This document shows positions 55,642-64,000 of a stretch of 64,000 nucleotides of DNA, one piece after another. Within the stretch, counting starts at the first letter, position 1, and every line of letters starts with the position of its first letter. Under the pieces are notes generated by a model. It worked only from the letters and a program-made list of their open reading frames with translations, ran no database searches and was not told where the DNA came from. This DNA is from Flavobacteriales bacterium UBA952 (GTDB lineage Bacteria > Bacteroidota > Bacteroidia > Flavobacteriales_D > Crocinitomicaceae): contig CAJJBU010000003.1 of the NCBI GenBank assembly GCA_905182495.1, positions 248,001 through 312,000 on the forward strand. The letters are read 5' to 3'. The translations under genes were made by a program, and so were the position numbers.

Positions 55642-56874
55642 CTATATCTCGTCTGACTTTCGAAGTAGAAGTTTAACCGTGACAAAAGAAAATAAAATGC
55701 TCAATATAGACACTGAAGCGATGATTGTAAACAGGTCTATGATAGAGAATCCTATCGGATATTGTTGGCCAGGAGCAATATGCAAAAGACCAAAATTAAG
55801 TTGAATTAAACAGATCAAATAACCTACAATAATGCCTATACAAATCCCGAAAAAAGAGATGAGCATCCCTTGAAAAAAGAAAACATGAAAAAGAGATTGT
55901 TTTGACAAACCCATACTCTTAAATGCTAGGAAATTCTCCTTTTTCTCGAGGTAAAGCATCGTTAGTGAGGAAACAAGATTAAAGGAAGCTAGAATAAAGA
56001 CAAAAATTAATATGAGCGTAAGTATGGCTTTTTCAGACTTACTTGTTTTAAATATAAGTGCGTTCTTTTCCTGATACGTCTTGACCTCAAAACTACTGCC
56101 TAATAAACTTGAAACGCCGGCCTTAAGTTCACCTAAATCGACACCTGGTTTGGCTGAAAGGTATATGTGCGTCAGTGTTTTATTCGTGTCTCCAATCAGT
56201 TTTCTGTAAGCCTCTATGGGCCACAATAAGGTTTCTTGGTTTACCTCCTTGTTTCGATAAAAAAGAACAGATGACAATTCTAGCCTACGACTAAAAAAAG
56301 GTTGGTTAGACCGAACGCTGATGTTTTTTTTAGGTAAAAACATTTTGAAGTCTCCATCTAAAGGTGCCTCGAGTTTCTGAAGCAGTGATATACCTATAAT
56401 TCCTTGAGGGCTTGAGGGTTCTCCTAAAGTAGGGTTCGGGCCCTTAAAGTGTTTGGATAAAGCAATTACTTTCAAAAAGGAAGAATCAATCGCATAAAGT
56501 TTTGCGTTGGTGCGTTTCACTCGAAAAGATTTCTCTGATGCTACCGGACGATTATATTCTATAACAGCAAGTTCCTCTACTCCTGATGCGACAAAAGAAA
56601 CCCCCTTTATCGCATTAAGGGCCTCCCAATTGACCTCTTTGTCAAGAAATGATTTTTCATTTGCCGAACGGACGACGATCGAGGGGTCAAATTCGCTATA
56701 AATCTGATCGATCAAATCCTCCATTCCATTAAAAGCGGATAACAAGACAACTAAGGCGCATGTAATGCAAGCGATTCCTGTAATGGATACCCTCGTTATT
56801 AATGTGATAATATTTTTTTTCCGTTTGGAGCGGAAATAGGTCTTTGCAATATAAAAGGCCGTTTTGATATTTAT
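55642..56874 (-). CDS. LolC/E-like ABC transporter permease, start codon likely ATA
   Basis: The protein is about 410 residues if it starts at ATA (56874-56872). The N-terminus then reads INIKTAFYIAKTYFRSKRKK (Met at position 1 if translated), followed by a first membrane helix and the typical family layout: long periplasmic domain, then three helices (about 280-400). Without the upstream part, a TTG at 56745 gives 367 residues but loses the first helix. No ATG, GTG or TTG exists between the upstream in-frame stop and the helix. The permease family releases lipoproteins from the inner membrane (LolCDE). Confidence 0.8.
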   Translation of the reverse strand: MNIKTAFYIAKTYFRSKRKKNIITLITRVSITGIACITCALVVLLSAFNGMEDLIDQIYSEFDPSIVVRSANEKSFLDKEVNWEALNAIKGVSFVASGVEELAVIEYNRPVASEKSFRVKRTNAKLYAIDSSFLKVIALSKHFKGPNPTLGEPSSPQGIIGISLLQKLEAPLDGDFKMFLPKKNISVRSNQPFFSRRLELSSVLFYRNKEVNQETLLWPIEAYRKLIGDTNKTLTHIYLSAKPGVDLGELKAGVSSLLGSSFEVKTYQEKNALIFKTSKSEKAILTLILIFVFILASFNLVSSLTMLYLEKKENFLAFKSMGLSKQSLFHVFFFQGMLISFFGICIGIIVGYLICLIQLNFGLLHIAPGQQYPIGFSIIDLFTIIASVSILSILFSFVTVKLLLRKSDEI

Positions 56875-57203
56875 TTTTTTAAGAGTTCATCTATCTTTGA
56901 TGCATAGTCTAAGGAGTCGTCAATATGAAACTTGAGGGCCGGGATTTTTCGTAGGTTTTTAAGCTTCTGACCAACCTCTCCACGAATTCTACTCGAATTT
57001 GTTTCAATGCTTTCAAAAACATCTTTCTTGTCGCGGCCGCCAAAAATACTCAAGTAGCACCTCGCTAAAGATAAATCTGCAGTCACGCGAACCACCGTTA
57101 CTGTTACCATTGTCCCTAAACAGATACTTGCATTTCTTTGAAGAAAAACCGAGACTTCGGACTGAATAACTGATTCTATTTTACTTTGTCTTATTGATGC
57201 CAT
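56871..57203 (-). CDS. rbfA: Ribosome-binding factor A
   Basis: The 110-residue protein has the RbfA KH-like fold: RQSKIESVIQSEVSVFLQ, the TVVRVTADLSLARCYLSIFGG segment and the RIRGEVGQKLKNLRKIPALKFHIDDSLDYASKIDELLKK end. It aids 30S subunit maturation and cold adaptation. A CAAATTTA stretch (57208-57215) on the minus strand reads TAAATTTG, a good -7 box directly before the ATG. It overlaps the LolC/E-like start by four bases. Confidence 0.93.
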   Translation of the reverse strand: MASIRQSKIESVIQSEVSVFLQRNASICLGTMVTVTVVRVTADLSLARCYLSIFGGRDKKDVFESIETNSSRIRGEVGQKLKNLRKIPALKFHIDDSLDYASKIDELLKK

Positions 57204-57252
57204 GCTACAAATTTAAGAATAGTATTTCATGATGTCCCGAAAACTAAAAATG

Positions 57253-57260
57253 TATCTTTG
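57253..57260 (+). promoter_or_regulatory. -7 box for the MsbA-like gene
   Basis: TATCTTTG fits TAnnTTTG and ends eight bases before the ATG at 57269, implying a very short leader. A good -33 element is not evident. Confidence 0.45.
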
Positions 57261-57268
57261 TGATATTA

Positions 57269-59104
57269 ATGAAATCCTACCTAGAAATATTTAGATATAC
57301 AATAAAGTACAAGCTCACCACCTTCATGGTTGTGCTTTGCAATATGTTTTTTGTTGTATTCAACTTGCTGTCTCTAGTCCTTTTCATTCCCGTTCTCCAG
57401 CTTATTTTTAAAGACCCTGAAAGTATTAACCTGGTGTCTAAGCCTCATTTTCATTGGGGAATCCCCGATGTGTTTATCTATGTTAAGGATCTCTATAACT
57501 ACACCATGACCGGAATGGTAAAAAGCCAACCTTTGGATGCGTTATTGTTTGTCTGCATATCGGTTATGTTCACTTTTTTCTTCAAAAATTTATTTCGATA
57601 CGGCGCAGTTTGGTTTCAATCCGAGTTAAGAATGGCCGTTGTAAGAGATGTAAGAGACAAACTCTTTGAAAAGTCAATGAGCCTTCCATTGGCTTATCAT
57701 TCAAACGAACGAAAAGGGGATCTCATGTCACGTATGGTTAGTGATGTAAATGAAATTGAAATTGCTGTGGTTTGTCTTCTTGAGCTATTATTCAGAGAGC
57801 CTTTCGCCATTTTAATTAATGTCGTTACTCTCGTTTACTTAAGCCCTAGTCTTTCTCTTTTTTCTTTTCTTTTAATGCCCATTTCTGCATTTGTCATATC
57901 TAGAATCGGAAAAAGCTTAAAGCGGACAGCGAAAAAAAGTCAAGAACAAACAAGTGTAATGTACTCATCAATGGATGAGGGTATTGATGGTGTTCGAATA
58001 ATAAAAGCCTTTAATGCGGTTGGTTTTATTGTAAGACGTTTTAGAAAAACAAATTTGAAGCACCAGCAACTAGTTACCCGGACCATGCGTAAAAAGAGCT
58101 TGTCTCCTTTGCTGAATGAAACTATTGGCGCAGGAGTATTACTGAGCCTTGTTTGGTTTGGTGGTAGAATGATTTTAGGGGGTGCGGAAAACGCCCTTTC
58201 AGGAGAAGTTTTTCTTACTTTCATTATCGTTTTTTCTCAATTCCTAAGACCCATTCAAAATATTTCAAAGAATGTTTCGAATATGATTAAATCAAGGGCT
58301 TCTCAGGATAGAATCAACGAGGTTTTAAACTTAGATGAGGTCATAAAGGAAATTCCTAATGCTCAGGTTTGCAAAAGCTTTAAAAAAGAAATTTTATTTG
58401 AGGAGGTAAGCTTTAACTACGAAGAAAACAATGTCCTTAACGGAATTAACTTTACCATTAAAAAGGGACAGAATATCGCTTTAGTAGGTGAGTCTGGGAG
58501 TGGAAAAACAACACTTATAAATTTAATCCCAAGATTTTATAATACCAGCTCTGGATCTATTTCTTTGGATGGGAGAAAAACAGACACCCTGTTACTTAAG
58601 GATTTAAGAGGCCTGATGTCTTTAGTTTCTCAAGACCCTATACTTTTTAATTCAAGTGTTGCGGAAAACATTGCTTTTGGGGATACGGAGCCAGATATGT
58701 CGCGTGTAGTTGAAGCTGCTAAAATTGCAAACGCGCATGCTTTTATTGAAAAAATGAATAGCGGGTATAGTAGCATTATTGGTGAACGAGGGAGCCTTTT
58801 GTCCGGCGGACAGAAACAAAGATTAAGCATCGCTCGTGCCATGTATAAAAACCCGGAAATCCTTATCTTGGATGAAGCCACTTCTGCCTTGGATTTAGAA
58901 TCAGAGAAGTTGGTTCAGGAGGCCCTAGATCGCGTGATGGATTCGAGAACTTGTATTGTAATCGCACACCGCTTAAGTACGATCCGCAAGTCGGATTTAA
59001 TTCTTGTTCTAGACAAAGGAACTATTGTAGAAAGAGGGAATCATGAAGAGCTTCTTGAAAAAGATGGTTTCTATAAGAGACTGTTTGACCTACAAATCAA
59101 CTGA
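57269..59104 (+). CDS. MsbA-like ABC exporter (lipid A flippase family)
   Basis: The protein is 611 residues from ATG 57269; a GTG three codons upstream overlaps the -7 box. It is a half-transporter with six membrane helices (about 18-330) and an ATPase: Walker A GESGSGKTT, signature LSGGQKQR, Walker B ILILDEATSALD, H loop AHRLS. It resembles the lipid A/lipid flippase MsbA group in Bacteroidota. The substrate is inferred from family. It is divergent from rbfA. Confidence 0.9.
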   Translation: MKSYLEIFRYTIKYKLTTFMVVLCNMFFVVFNLLSLVLFIPVLQLIFKDPESINLVSKPHFHWGIPDVFIYVKDLYNYTMTGMVKSQPLDALLFVCISVMFTFFFKNLFRYGAVWFQSELRMAVVRDVRDKLFEKSMSLPLAYHSNERKGDLMSRMVSDVNEIEIAVVCLLELLFREPFAILINVVTLVYLSPSLSLFSFLLMPISAFVISRIGKSLKRTAKKSQEQTSVMYSSMDEGIDGVRIIKAFNAVGFIVRRFRKTNLKHQQLVTRTMRKKSLSPLLNETIGAGVLLSLVWFGGRMILGGAENALSGEVFLTFIIVFSQFLRPIQNISKNVSNMIKSRASQDRINEVLNLDEVIKEIPNAQVCKSFKKEILFEEVSFNYEENNVLNGINFTIKKGQNIALVGESGSGKTTLINLIPRFYNTSSGSISLDGRKTDTLLLKDLRGLMSLVSQDPILFNSSVAENIAFGDTEPDMSRVVEAAKIANAHAFIEKMNSGYSSIIGERGSLLSGGQKQRLSIARAMYKNPEILILDEATSALDLESEKLVQEALDRVMDSRTCIVIAHRLSTIRKSDLILVLDKGTIVERGNHEELLEKDGFYKRLFDLQIN

Positions 59105-59116
59105 TTTTACAGTTTA

Positions 59117-59150
59117 TTTGAACAAATCAGATTAGTAATGGTTACCTTTG
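59117..59150 (+). promoter_or_regulatory. Promoter of the desaturase gene, possibly leaderless
   Basis: TTTG (59117-59120), a 22-bp spacer and TACCTTTG (59143-59150) match the consensus, although the spacer is at the long end. Only three bases separate the box from the ATG at 59154, so the transcript may begin at or near the start codon. Confidence 0.6.
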
Positions 59151-59153
59151 CAT

Positions 59154-60275
59154 ATGCAAGGACAATCAAATTTTTCACCACTACAGTTCACCAAAAGCAA
59201 AAACGCCGAGTTTTACAAGGTTTTACGCCAACGTGTGAACGAGTATTTCAAGAAAGAAAATATTTCCAGACACGCAAATCCTAAAATGGTTTTTAAGACC
59301 ATTTGTATGATCGCGCTTTATACTGCACCTTTCGTTCTTATTCTAACATTAAACATACAATCATGGGCGGTTCTCTCATTATGGGCTGTTATGGGTGTTG
59401 GGATGGCGGGTTGTGGCTTATCTATAATGCACGATGCCAACCATGGTGCTTATTCTAAGAGCCCAGCGGTCAATAGTTTTATTGGTAGAATTTTGGTTTT
59501 ATTAGCTGGGAACCCTGCGAATTGGCGAATTCAGCATAACGTGCTGCACCACACTTACACCAACGTTACTAATTACGACGAAGACATTGCTCCTCCCCCT
59601 GCTATTTTACGTTTTTCACCGCACACAAAACGATACAAAATTCACAGGTTTCAACACTTCTATGCATACTTCTTTTATGGATTGATGACTATGATGTGGT
59701 TTGTAAGTAAGGATTACACCCAAGCAATGCGCTACAAAAAACTAGACCTTCTGAAAACTCAAGGTCTCACCTTTAAAAGTCATATGAGGAACATTATTAT
59801 TAATAAAGTTGTTTACGCCTCTATTTTTATTGCGCTTCCTTTTATACTGAGCCCGGCTTCATGGTATATTACATTAGCTGGTTACCTTCTAATGCAATTT
59901 ATAACCGGTTTTATATTGGGGATTGTTTTTCAACCCGCTCATGTCGTACCGACATCGACTTATCCTTTGCCTACAGAATCCGGTGATATAGAAGCGGATT
60001 GGGCGGTTAGCCAAATGTATAACACTGCAAATTTTGCCCAAGAATCGAGACTTTTCTCTTGGTATGTAGGAGGGTTAAACTACCAAGTTGAGCATCATTT
60101 ATTTCCAAATATCTGTCATATTCATTATAAGAAATTATCAACAATCGTGAAGTCCACCGCTGATGAATTTCAGGTTCCTTATCATTCCTATAAAACCTTT
60201 ATGGGGGCGCTTAAGGAGCACACTAAAATGCTTTACAGTCTAGGGAACCAAGATATTGCGCCGGCGATTCATTAA
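59154..60275 (+). CDS. Membrane fatty acid desaturase
   Basis: The protein is 373 residues from ATG 59154. The di-iron histidine boxes are MHDANHGAYS, QHNVLHHTYTN and YQVEHHLFPNICHIH, and there are about four membrane helices. This is the front-end-type pattern (QxxHH final box) but without a cytochrome b5 domain; such bacterial enzymes desaturate acyl chains for membrane fluidity. The precise position of the double bond cannot be told. It is transcribed with the following MmcQ/YjbR gene 4 bp later. Confidence 0.93.
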   Translation: MQGQSNFSPLQFTKSKNAEFYKVLRQRVNEYFKKENISRHANPKMVFKTICMIALYTAPFVLILTLNIQSWAVLSLWAVMGVGMAGCGLSIMHDANHGAYSKSPAVNSFIGRILVLLAGNPANWRIQHNVLHHTYTNVTNYDEDIAPPPAILRFSPHTKRYKIHRFQHFYAYFFYGLMTMMWFVSKDYTQAMRYKKLDLLKTQGLTFKSHMRNIIINKVVYASIFIALPFILSPASWYITLAGYLLMQFITGFILGIVFQPAHVVPTSTYPLPTESGDIEADWAVSQMYNTANFAQESRLFSWYVGGLNYQVEHHLFPNICHIHYKKLSTIVKSTADEFQVPYHSYKTFMGALKEHTKMLYSLGNQDIAPAIH

Positions 60276-60279
60276 GTAA

Positions 60280-60627
60280 GTGACGTTTGGTCTTTTTTAT
60301 GACTTTTGTTTGAGCTTGTCGGGAGAAGAGCCCACCACTCCTTTTGACCAAAACACACTCGTTTTTAAAACCTTTGGTAAGATTTTCGCACTTTCAAATG
60401 CAGAAGCCTTTAATTTTATTAATCTGAAGTGCGCTCCGGAGCGCTCCATGGAGCTTCGGGAAAAGTACTCGGGAATCAAGCCGGCCTTCCACATGAATAA
60501 AACCCACTGGAATTCTATTTACGTGGGAGAAGATCTAGAAGACCAAATGATTTATGATTTGATAAAACATTCCTTTGAATTGGTGACGAAAAGTTTACCG
60601 AAAAAACATCGGAGTACTAAAGTTTAA
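60280..60627 (+). CDS. MmcQ/YjbR family protein
   Basis: The 115-residue protein starts at a GTG four bases after the desaturase stop. The CyaY-like MmcQ/YjbR fold is shown by YDFCLSLSGEEPTTPFDQNTLVFKTFGKIFAL, INLKCAPERSMELRE and KTHWNSIYVGEDLEDQMIYDLIKHSFELV. The family is linked to DNA binding, but its function is not settled. It converges on the GH16 gene with an 11-base overlap. Confidence 0.88.
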   Translation: MTFGLFYDFCLSLSGEEPTTPFDQNTLVFKTFGKIFALSNAEAFNFINLKCAPERSMELREKYSGIKPAFHMNKTHWNSIYVGEDLEDQMIYDLIKHSFELVTKSLPKKHRSTKV

Positions 60628-62674
60628 GGAAATCATAGGTATATAAACTTTCATCCGTAATTACCTTTACATAATACATTCCCGCGGACAAAGTCCTTAA
60701 GTCAAACACTGTTTTTTGACTTTCCTCAAAACTCATGAATTGAATATTCCCGAAAACATCATAAATGACAATTTGCTTTATGGGAAAATCTGACGCTATT
60801 GAAATTATTTTTTGAGCGGGGTTCGGATACATTATTATCTCTGGAAACAAGCTGTTTAGACCAACACTGCTGTCTATTATTAAGTTCAAAGTGATGGTGC
60901 TATCACACCCCATAGCATTTTCGATAACTTGAGTATAAGTCCCACTGCTATCATAGCCCACACCATTCAAAAGAAAAGCCTCTTCTGCAATTTCTGAAAG
61001 CACTGAACTTGTGCTTTCATTTAGGGTTAAATTCAAAGTGATTGTAGAATCACACCCCTGGCTTGTCGTGAGAACTTGTGTTGCCGTAGTGTTAATGTCT
61101 GTGTAAGTGATTCCATCAATCCAAGTATAGGAATCACATTCAACATGAGTATCCATAACCTCCAAAGAATTGTTAATGGTTAAATCAAGAACGATTGTGG
61201 AGTCACAACCTTCAATATTTGGCAAGTTGTAGGTCGCTATAGAATTACTAGAAGTGTAAGTGTTTCCATCAATCCATGTGTAAGTATCACATGCGGATTG
61301 GATATCGGTTGTGAATGAGCCTATTTGTTCCTGATATACCCTAATATAGTCCAATACCATTGGACTCTGGGTAAACCCAGGTTCTATAGAATTTTGAATT
61401 GCAATGTTTAATAGAATGTATTGATCGGCAATGAAGGGCCATGTACTCATGTTTTGAGGAGAAGGAGAATACGTGTAGTATTCATTTCCATCGATGCTAA
61501 AAACAATTTCATTAGTCGTCCATTCCATAGCATATACATGAAAAACATTTGAAACGTCATTGGCCATAACACCGCCAATATTCACTGTTGCGCCGGAAGA
61601 CGAAGGTGTATGCAAAGCACTTTGAACATAATTTTGATTGTATCCCCAATGTTCCATGATGTCTATTTCGCCACATTGTGGCCAACCGGTTGTTCCAAAA
61701 CCCTGGGTTTGCCAATAAGCCCCATTTTCGTTGATGTTTTTACCTAGCATCCAGATAGCTGGCCATGTTCCCATACCCATAGGTAACTTCGCCCTAGCCT
61801 CAACACGGCCATGAGTAAATGCAAATTTTGAATTCAAACGTGCTGAAGTATACTCTTTGGTGACTCCCTGGTCAGTAAATGTTTCATCTTTTGCTACAAT
61901 ATAGAGCTTGCCGTTTTGCACATACGAATTGTCGACCCTGTCGGTGTAGTGCTGCAGTTCTCCATTGAACCAACTACCTCCATTAGGCAACTGTGTTTGG
62001 TGAAACCACTTTGAACCATCTATGGCTCCATTCCCATCAAATTCATCCGACCAAACTAAAGTGTCGAATACTGAGCAACTTCCGATGGTCCCATCATAAT
62101 TAAAATCATCAATATAGGCCGTAACTAAATCATTGTTGTTTTCGCCATTCACCTGAATAACAATTCTATTAAAATCAGTTCTCAGAATTGGATTAAGAGA
62201 ACCTAAGTTAAAGTTAATAAAGGGGTCATTTTCAAAATCAAAAGAGACTACTTGCCACTGATCCAAAGTGAGGTTTTTTATAATTTCACTTTGTGTTTCC
62301 CATGGGGCTCCTAATGTTCCATCTTGCAGTTTTAAGGAAACCTGATTGATTTGACTCCCGCTTAGACTTGTCGATTCAATATAAATCTTTAATGAAAACG
62401 TATGGTTACTAGATAAATCAAAATTATCACCTGCGTCAAAACGGACATTGGCATATTGCCCGTTAATGTCACTATACTTTAAAACCGTCGGTGATGTATT
62501 GATCCCTTGATTATATGGATTTAAATAAGGGATTTCCATTCCACAGTCATCTGCGAACCAGGTCGTAATCGTTCCGTTTCCTTCAAAGTCGTCCTGAACC
62601 ATTTGAATTTGCGATCGAATAGAACAAATTAGCAGGAAAATAAATCCACTGGTGAGGGTAATGTTTTTAATCAT
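60617..62674 (-). CDS. Secreted GH16 glucanase with T9SS sorting tail
   Basis: The protein is 685 residues from ATG 62674; an earlier in-frame ATG lies six codons upstream. It has a signal peptide, a carbohydrate-binding-like N-terminal domain (about 20-200) and a GH16 catalytic domain (about 205-450) with the nucleophile and acid-base Glu in GEIDIMEHWG. Three short repeats (about 455-610) each carry a CD(S/T)YTWIDG-type or related CDSTI motif, and the sorting tail starts IIMYPNPAQKIISIAS. GH16 includes laminarinases and other beta-glucanases; the fold suits marine polysaccharide use. Confidence 0.92.
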   Translation of the reverse strand: MIKNITLTSGFIFLLICSIRSQIQMVQDDFEGNGTITTWFADDCGMEIPYLNPYNQGINTSPTVLKYSDINGQYANVRFDAGDNFDLSSNHTFSLKIYIESTSLSGSQINQVSLKLQDGTLGAPWETQSEIIKNLTLDQWQVVSFDFENDPFINFNLGSLNPILRTDFNRIVIQVNGENNNDLVTAYIDDFNYDGTIGSCSVFDTLVWSDEFDGNGAIDGSKWFHQTQLPNGGSWFNGELQHYTDRVDNSYVQNGKLYIVAKDETFTDQGVTKEYTSARLNSKFAFTHGRVEARAKLPMGMGTWPAIWMLGKNINENGAYWQTQGFGTTGWPQCGEIDIMEHWGYNQNYVQSALHTPSSSGATVNIGGVMANDVSNVFHVYAMEWTTNEIVFSIDGNEYYTYSPSPQNMSTWPFIADQYILLNIAIQNSIEPGFTQSPMVLDYIRVYQEQIGSFTTDIQSACDTYTWIDGNTYTSSNSIATYNLPNIEGCDSTIVLDLTINNSLEVMDTHVECDSYTWIDGITYTDINTTATQVLTTSQGCDSTITLNLTLNESTSSVLSEIAEEAFLLNGVGYDSSGTYTQVIENAMGCDSTITLNLIIDSSVGLNSLFPEIIMYPNPAQKIISIASDFPIKQIVIYDVFGNIQFMSFEESQKTVFDLRTLSAGMYYVKVITDESLYTYDFLKL

Positions 62675-62866
62675 ATAGACGATTTGAGACAAGCTTAGTG
62701 TCGAAGATACGCATATCTCTTAAGTCTGCAAAAGAAAGCTCTAGATAGAGCGTACATCCCCTTTCTTCTTCTTTCAATCAACATCAAAAGCCATTTTAAC
62801 CAATGAGATAATGAATTTTATGTATATTTCAATAGAATTCTATTTATTTCCAAATATATACCACTT

Positions 62867-64000
62867 ATGAGCGATTTTCCTTGGTTTAAAAGTTACCCAG
62901 ATTTTGTAACAAAAAATGTTGATTTAAACTACGAAAGTATCGTAGAGATTTATGATGAGGCCGTTTCTAAGTTTGGGGAGCGAATCGCCTACAAGAACAT
63001 GGACGTCTCGATTTCGTTTAATGACGTTGACGCGCATGTTGACGCTCTTGTACATTACATTCAAAACGAAACTTCGTTGAAAAAAGGAGATCGAATTGGC
63101 CTTCAAATGCCCAATCTTCTACAGTTTCCTATAACTATTTTTGCCTGTCTTAAGGCGGGGCTTGTCATCGTGAACACGAATCCTTTATACACATCGGAGG
63201 AGATGCGTCATCAGTATAAAGATTCAGGAGTTAAGGCGATTATTATACTAGAAAACTTTGCCTTCAATTTAGAGAAGATTATAGCAGAAACAGATATTGA
63301 AACCGTAATCGTAACCACAATTGGAGATATGTTAGGCGGATTAAAAGGCGGTATTACAAATTTTGTGGTTAGAAAAATCAAAAAAATGGTCCCCGCATTT
63401 ACGCTCAAGAATCCTATTTCTCTAAAAACGATTTTCAAAAATCACATGGGAAAAAAAGGAGAAGCCGTTGATTTAAACAAAAGTGACAACGCCTTTTTAC
63501 AATATACCGGGGGGACAACTGGTGTTTCCAAAGGTGCTGTTCTTTCACATGGAAACCTTTGTGCAAATGTCCAACAAGTTGAGGCTTGGATTGATGTAAA
63601 ATTTACGGAGGGTCAAGAGACAATCATTACAGCACTTCCTATGTACCATATATTCGCATTAACGGCTAATTGCGTTGTGTTTTTCAGGTATGGCGCAACT
63701 AATGTTTTAATTACGAACCCAAGAGATATGAAGGGCTTTTGTAAAGACCTCAAAAAAAATCCCTTTTCAATTATTACAGGTGTAAACACGTTGTTTATTG
63801 GGCTATTGAACCAAGATGCATTTAAAGCGCTAGACTTTAGCAAACTTAAAATGGCTCTAGGAGGCGGTATGTCCGTTCAAGACGCCGTTGCTAAAGAGTG
63901 GGAAGAACTTACCGATAGCCCTTTATTAGAGGCTTATGGCTTGTCTGAAACAAGTCCAGCAGCAACAATTAACCCCGTAGACGGCACTCATAAACGCGGA
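62867..64000 (+). CDS. fadD: Long-chain acyl-CoA ligase (partial)
   Basis: The frame starts at ATG 62867 (MSDFPWFKSYPDFV) and runs past the right edge; 378 codons are visible. It activates fatty acids to acyl-CoA via an acyl-AMP. The AMP-binding loop YTGGTTGVSKGAVLSHGN, PMYHIFALTANC and the later motif EAYGLSETSPAATINP are clear. The C-terminal domain with the catalytic Lys is outside the window. It is a beta-oxidation or lipid-recycling enzyme, likely for long chains. Confidence 0.93.
   Translation, partial: MSDFPWFKSYPDFVTKNVDLNYESIVEIYDEAVSKFGERIAYKNMDVSISFNDVDAHVDALVHYIQNETSLKKGDRIGLQMPNLLQFPITIFACLKAGLVIVNTNPLYTSEEMRHQYKDSGVKAIIILENFAFNLEKIIAETDIETVIVTTIGDMLGGLKGGITNFVVRKIKKMVPAFTLKNPISLKTIFKNHMGKKGEAVDLNKSDNAFLQYTGGTTGVSKGAVLSHGNLCANVQQVEAWIDVKFTEGQETIITALPMYHIFALTANCVVFFRYGATNVLITNPRDMKGFCKDLKKNPFSIITGVNTLFIGLLNQDAFKALDFSKLKMALGGGMSVQDAVAKEWEELTDSPLLEAYGLSETSPAATINPVDGTHKRG

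Overview
The window is a stretch of a Bacteroidota chromosome, most likely a marine or aquatic member of the Flavobacteriales. The evidence is AT-rich DNA, promoters of the Bacteroidota type (a TAnnTTTG -7 box with TTTG or TTG about 19-22 bp upstream), several secreted proteins with type 9 secretion (T9SS) sorting tails, and gene orders typical of the phylum: ftsX-DUF3098-uppP-truB, sdhC-sdhA-sdhB, uppS-bamA-ompH-ompH-murI, atpD-atpC, and mannosyltransferase-dihydroorotase-DUF4296. The genus cannot be settled from the sequence alone. No phage, insertion sequence, integrase or CRISPR array was seen, so this looks like core genome with small accessory pockets.

Layout. 1-1.75 kb: the end of a DUF3108-type gene, a thioredoxin-like lipoprotein, another lipoprotein and tRNA-Leu(CAA). 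1.8-4.5 kb: ftsX, DUF3098, uppP and truB, all on the minus strand. 4.5-7.4 kb: a carotenoid cluster (an SDR oxidoreductase, a CruF-like protein, crtZ and a fused-type lycopene cyclase). 7.4-13.7 kb: a small HTH protein, hemL, divergent kynU, purN, then acpP-fabF-rnc and a small membrane protein. 13.7-16.3 kb: a large T9SS type B surface protein with three internal repeats. 16.3-21.1 kb: succinate dehydrogenase, whose SdhC carries an unusual soluble insertion, and an LD-carboxypeptidase. 21.3-25 kb: an ECF sigma factor with an overlapping transmembrane partner, a nuclease/phosphatase-family protein and a TlpA-like thioredoxin. 25-28.9 kb: three tandem paralogous mini-lipoproteins, a LemA/TPM operon with several frame disruptions, and a coiled-coil lipoprotein. 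29-34.5 kb: an FMN reductase, a PAP2 phosphatase, a cupredoxin/fasciclin secreted protein, an AraC regulator, and a divergent Fur-family/MerC pair that shares a palindromic operator. 34.6-38.2 kb: tRNA-Leu(TAA), tRNA-Gly(GCC), dCMP deaminase, a CtpA-type protease, a SOUL protein and msrA. 38.2-42.6 kb: two very small paralogous membrane peptides, a T9SS protein, a cytosolic solute-binding-like protein and an ABC exporter. 42.7-46.8 kb: prs-rplY, mannosyltransferase, dihydroorotase and DUF4296. 46.8-57.2 kb: murI, two ompH genes, a secreted lipase-like protein, bamA, uppS, atpC, atpD, a LolC/E-like permease and rbfA. 57.2-64 kb: an MsbA-like ABC exporter, a fatty acid desaturase, an MmcQ/YjbR protein, a secreted GH16 glucanase and the start of a long-chain acyl-CoA ligase.

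Together the genes cover envelope construction (uppP, uppS, bamA, ompH, murI, ftsX, LolC/E, MsbA), lipid and fatty-acid metabolism (acpP, fabF, desaturase, acyl-CoA ligase), respiration and energy (sdh, atp), pigmentation, and secretion of polysaccharide- or ester-degrading enzymes. The most informative unusual features are: the Fur-family double operator interleaved with both divergent promoters (34061-34122); two unannotated 32-33 residue membrane peptides (38222-38698); the LolC/E-like gene whose only reasonable start is an ATA codon overlapping the rbfA stop (56872-56874); five single-base indels confined to the lemA/TPM operon; a sigma factor paired with a membrane protein that ends in a gliding-motility-type domain; and the soluble insertion in SdhC.
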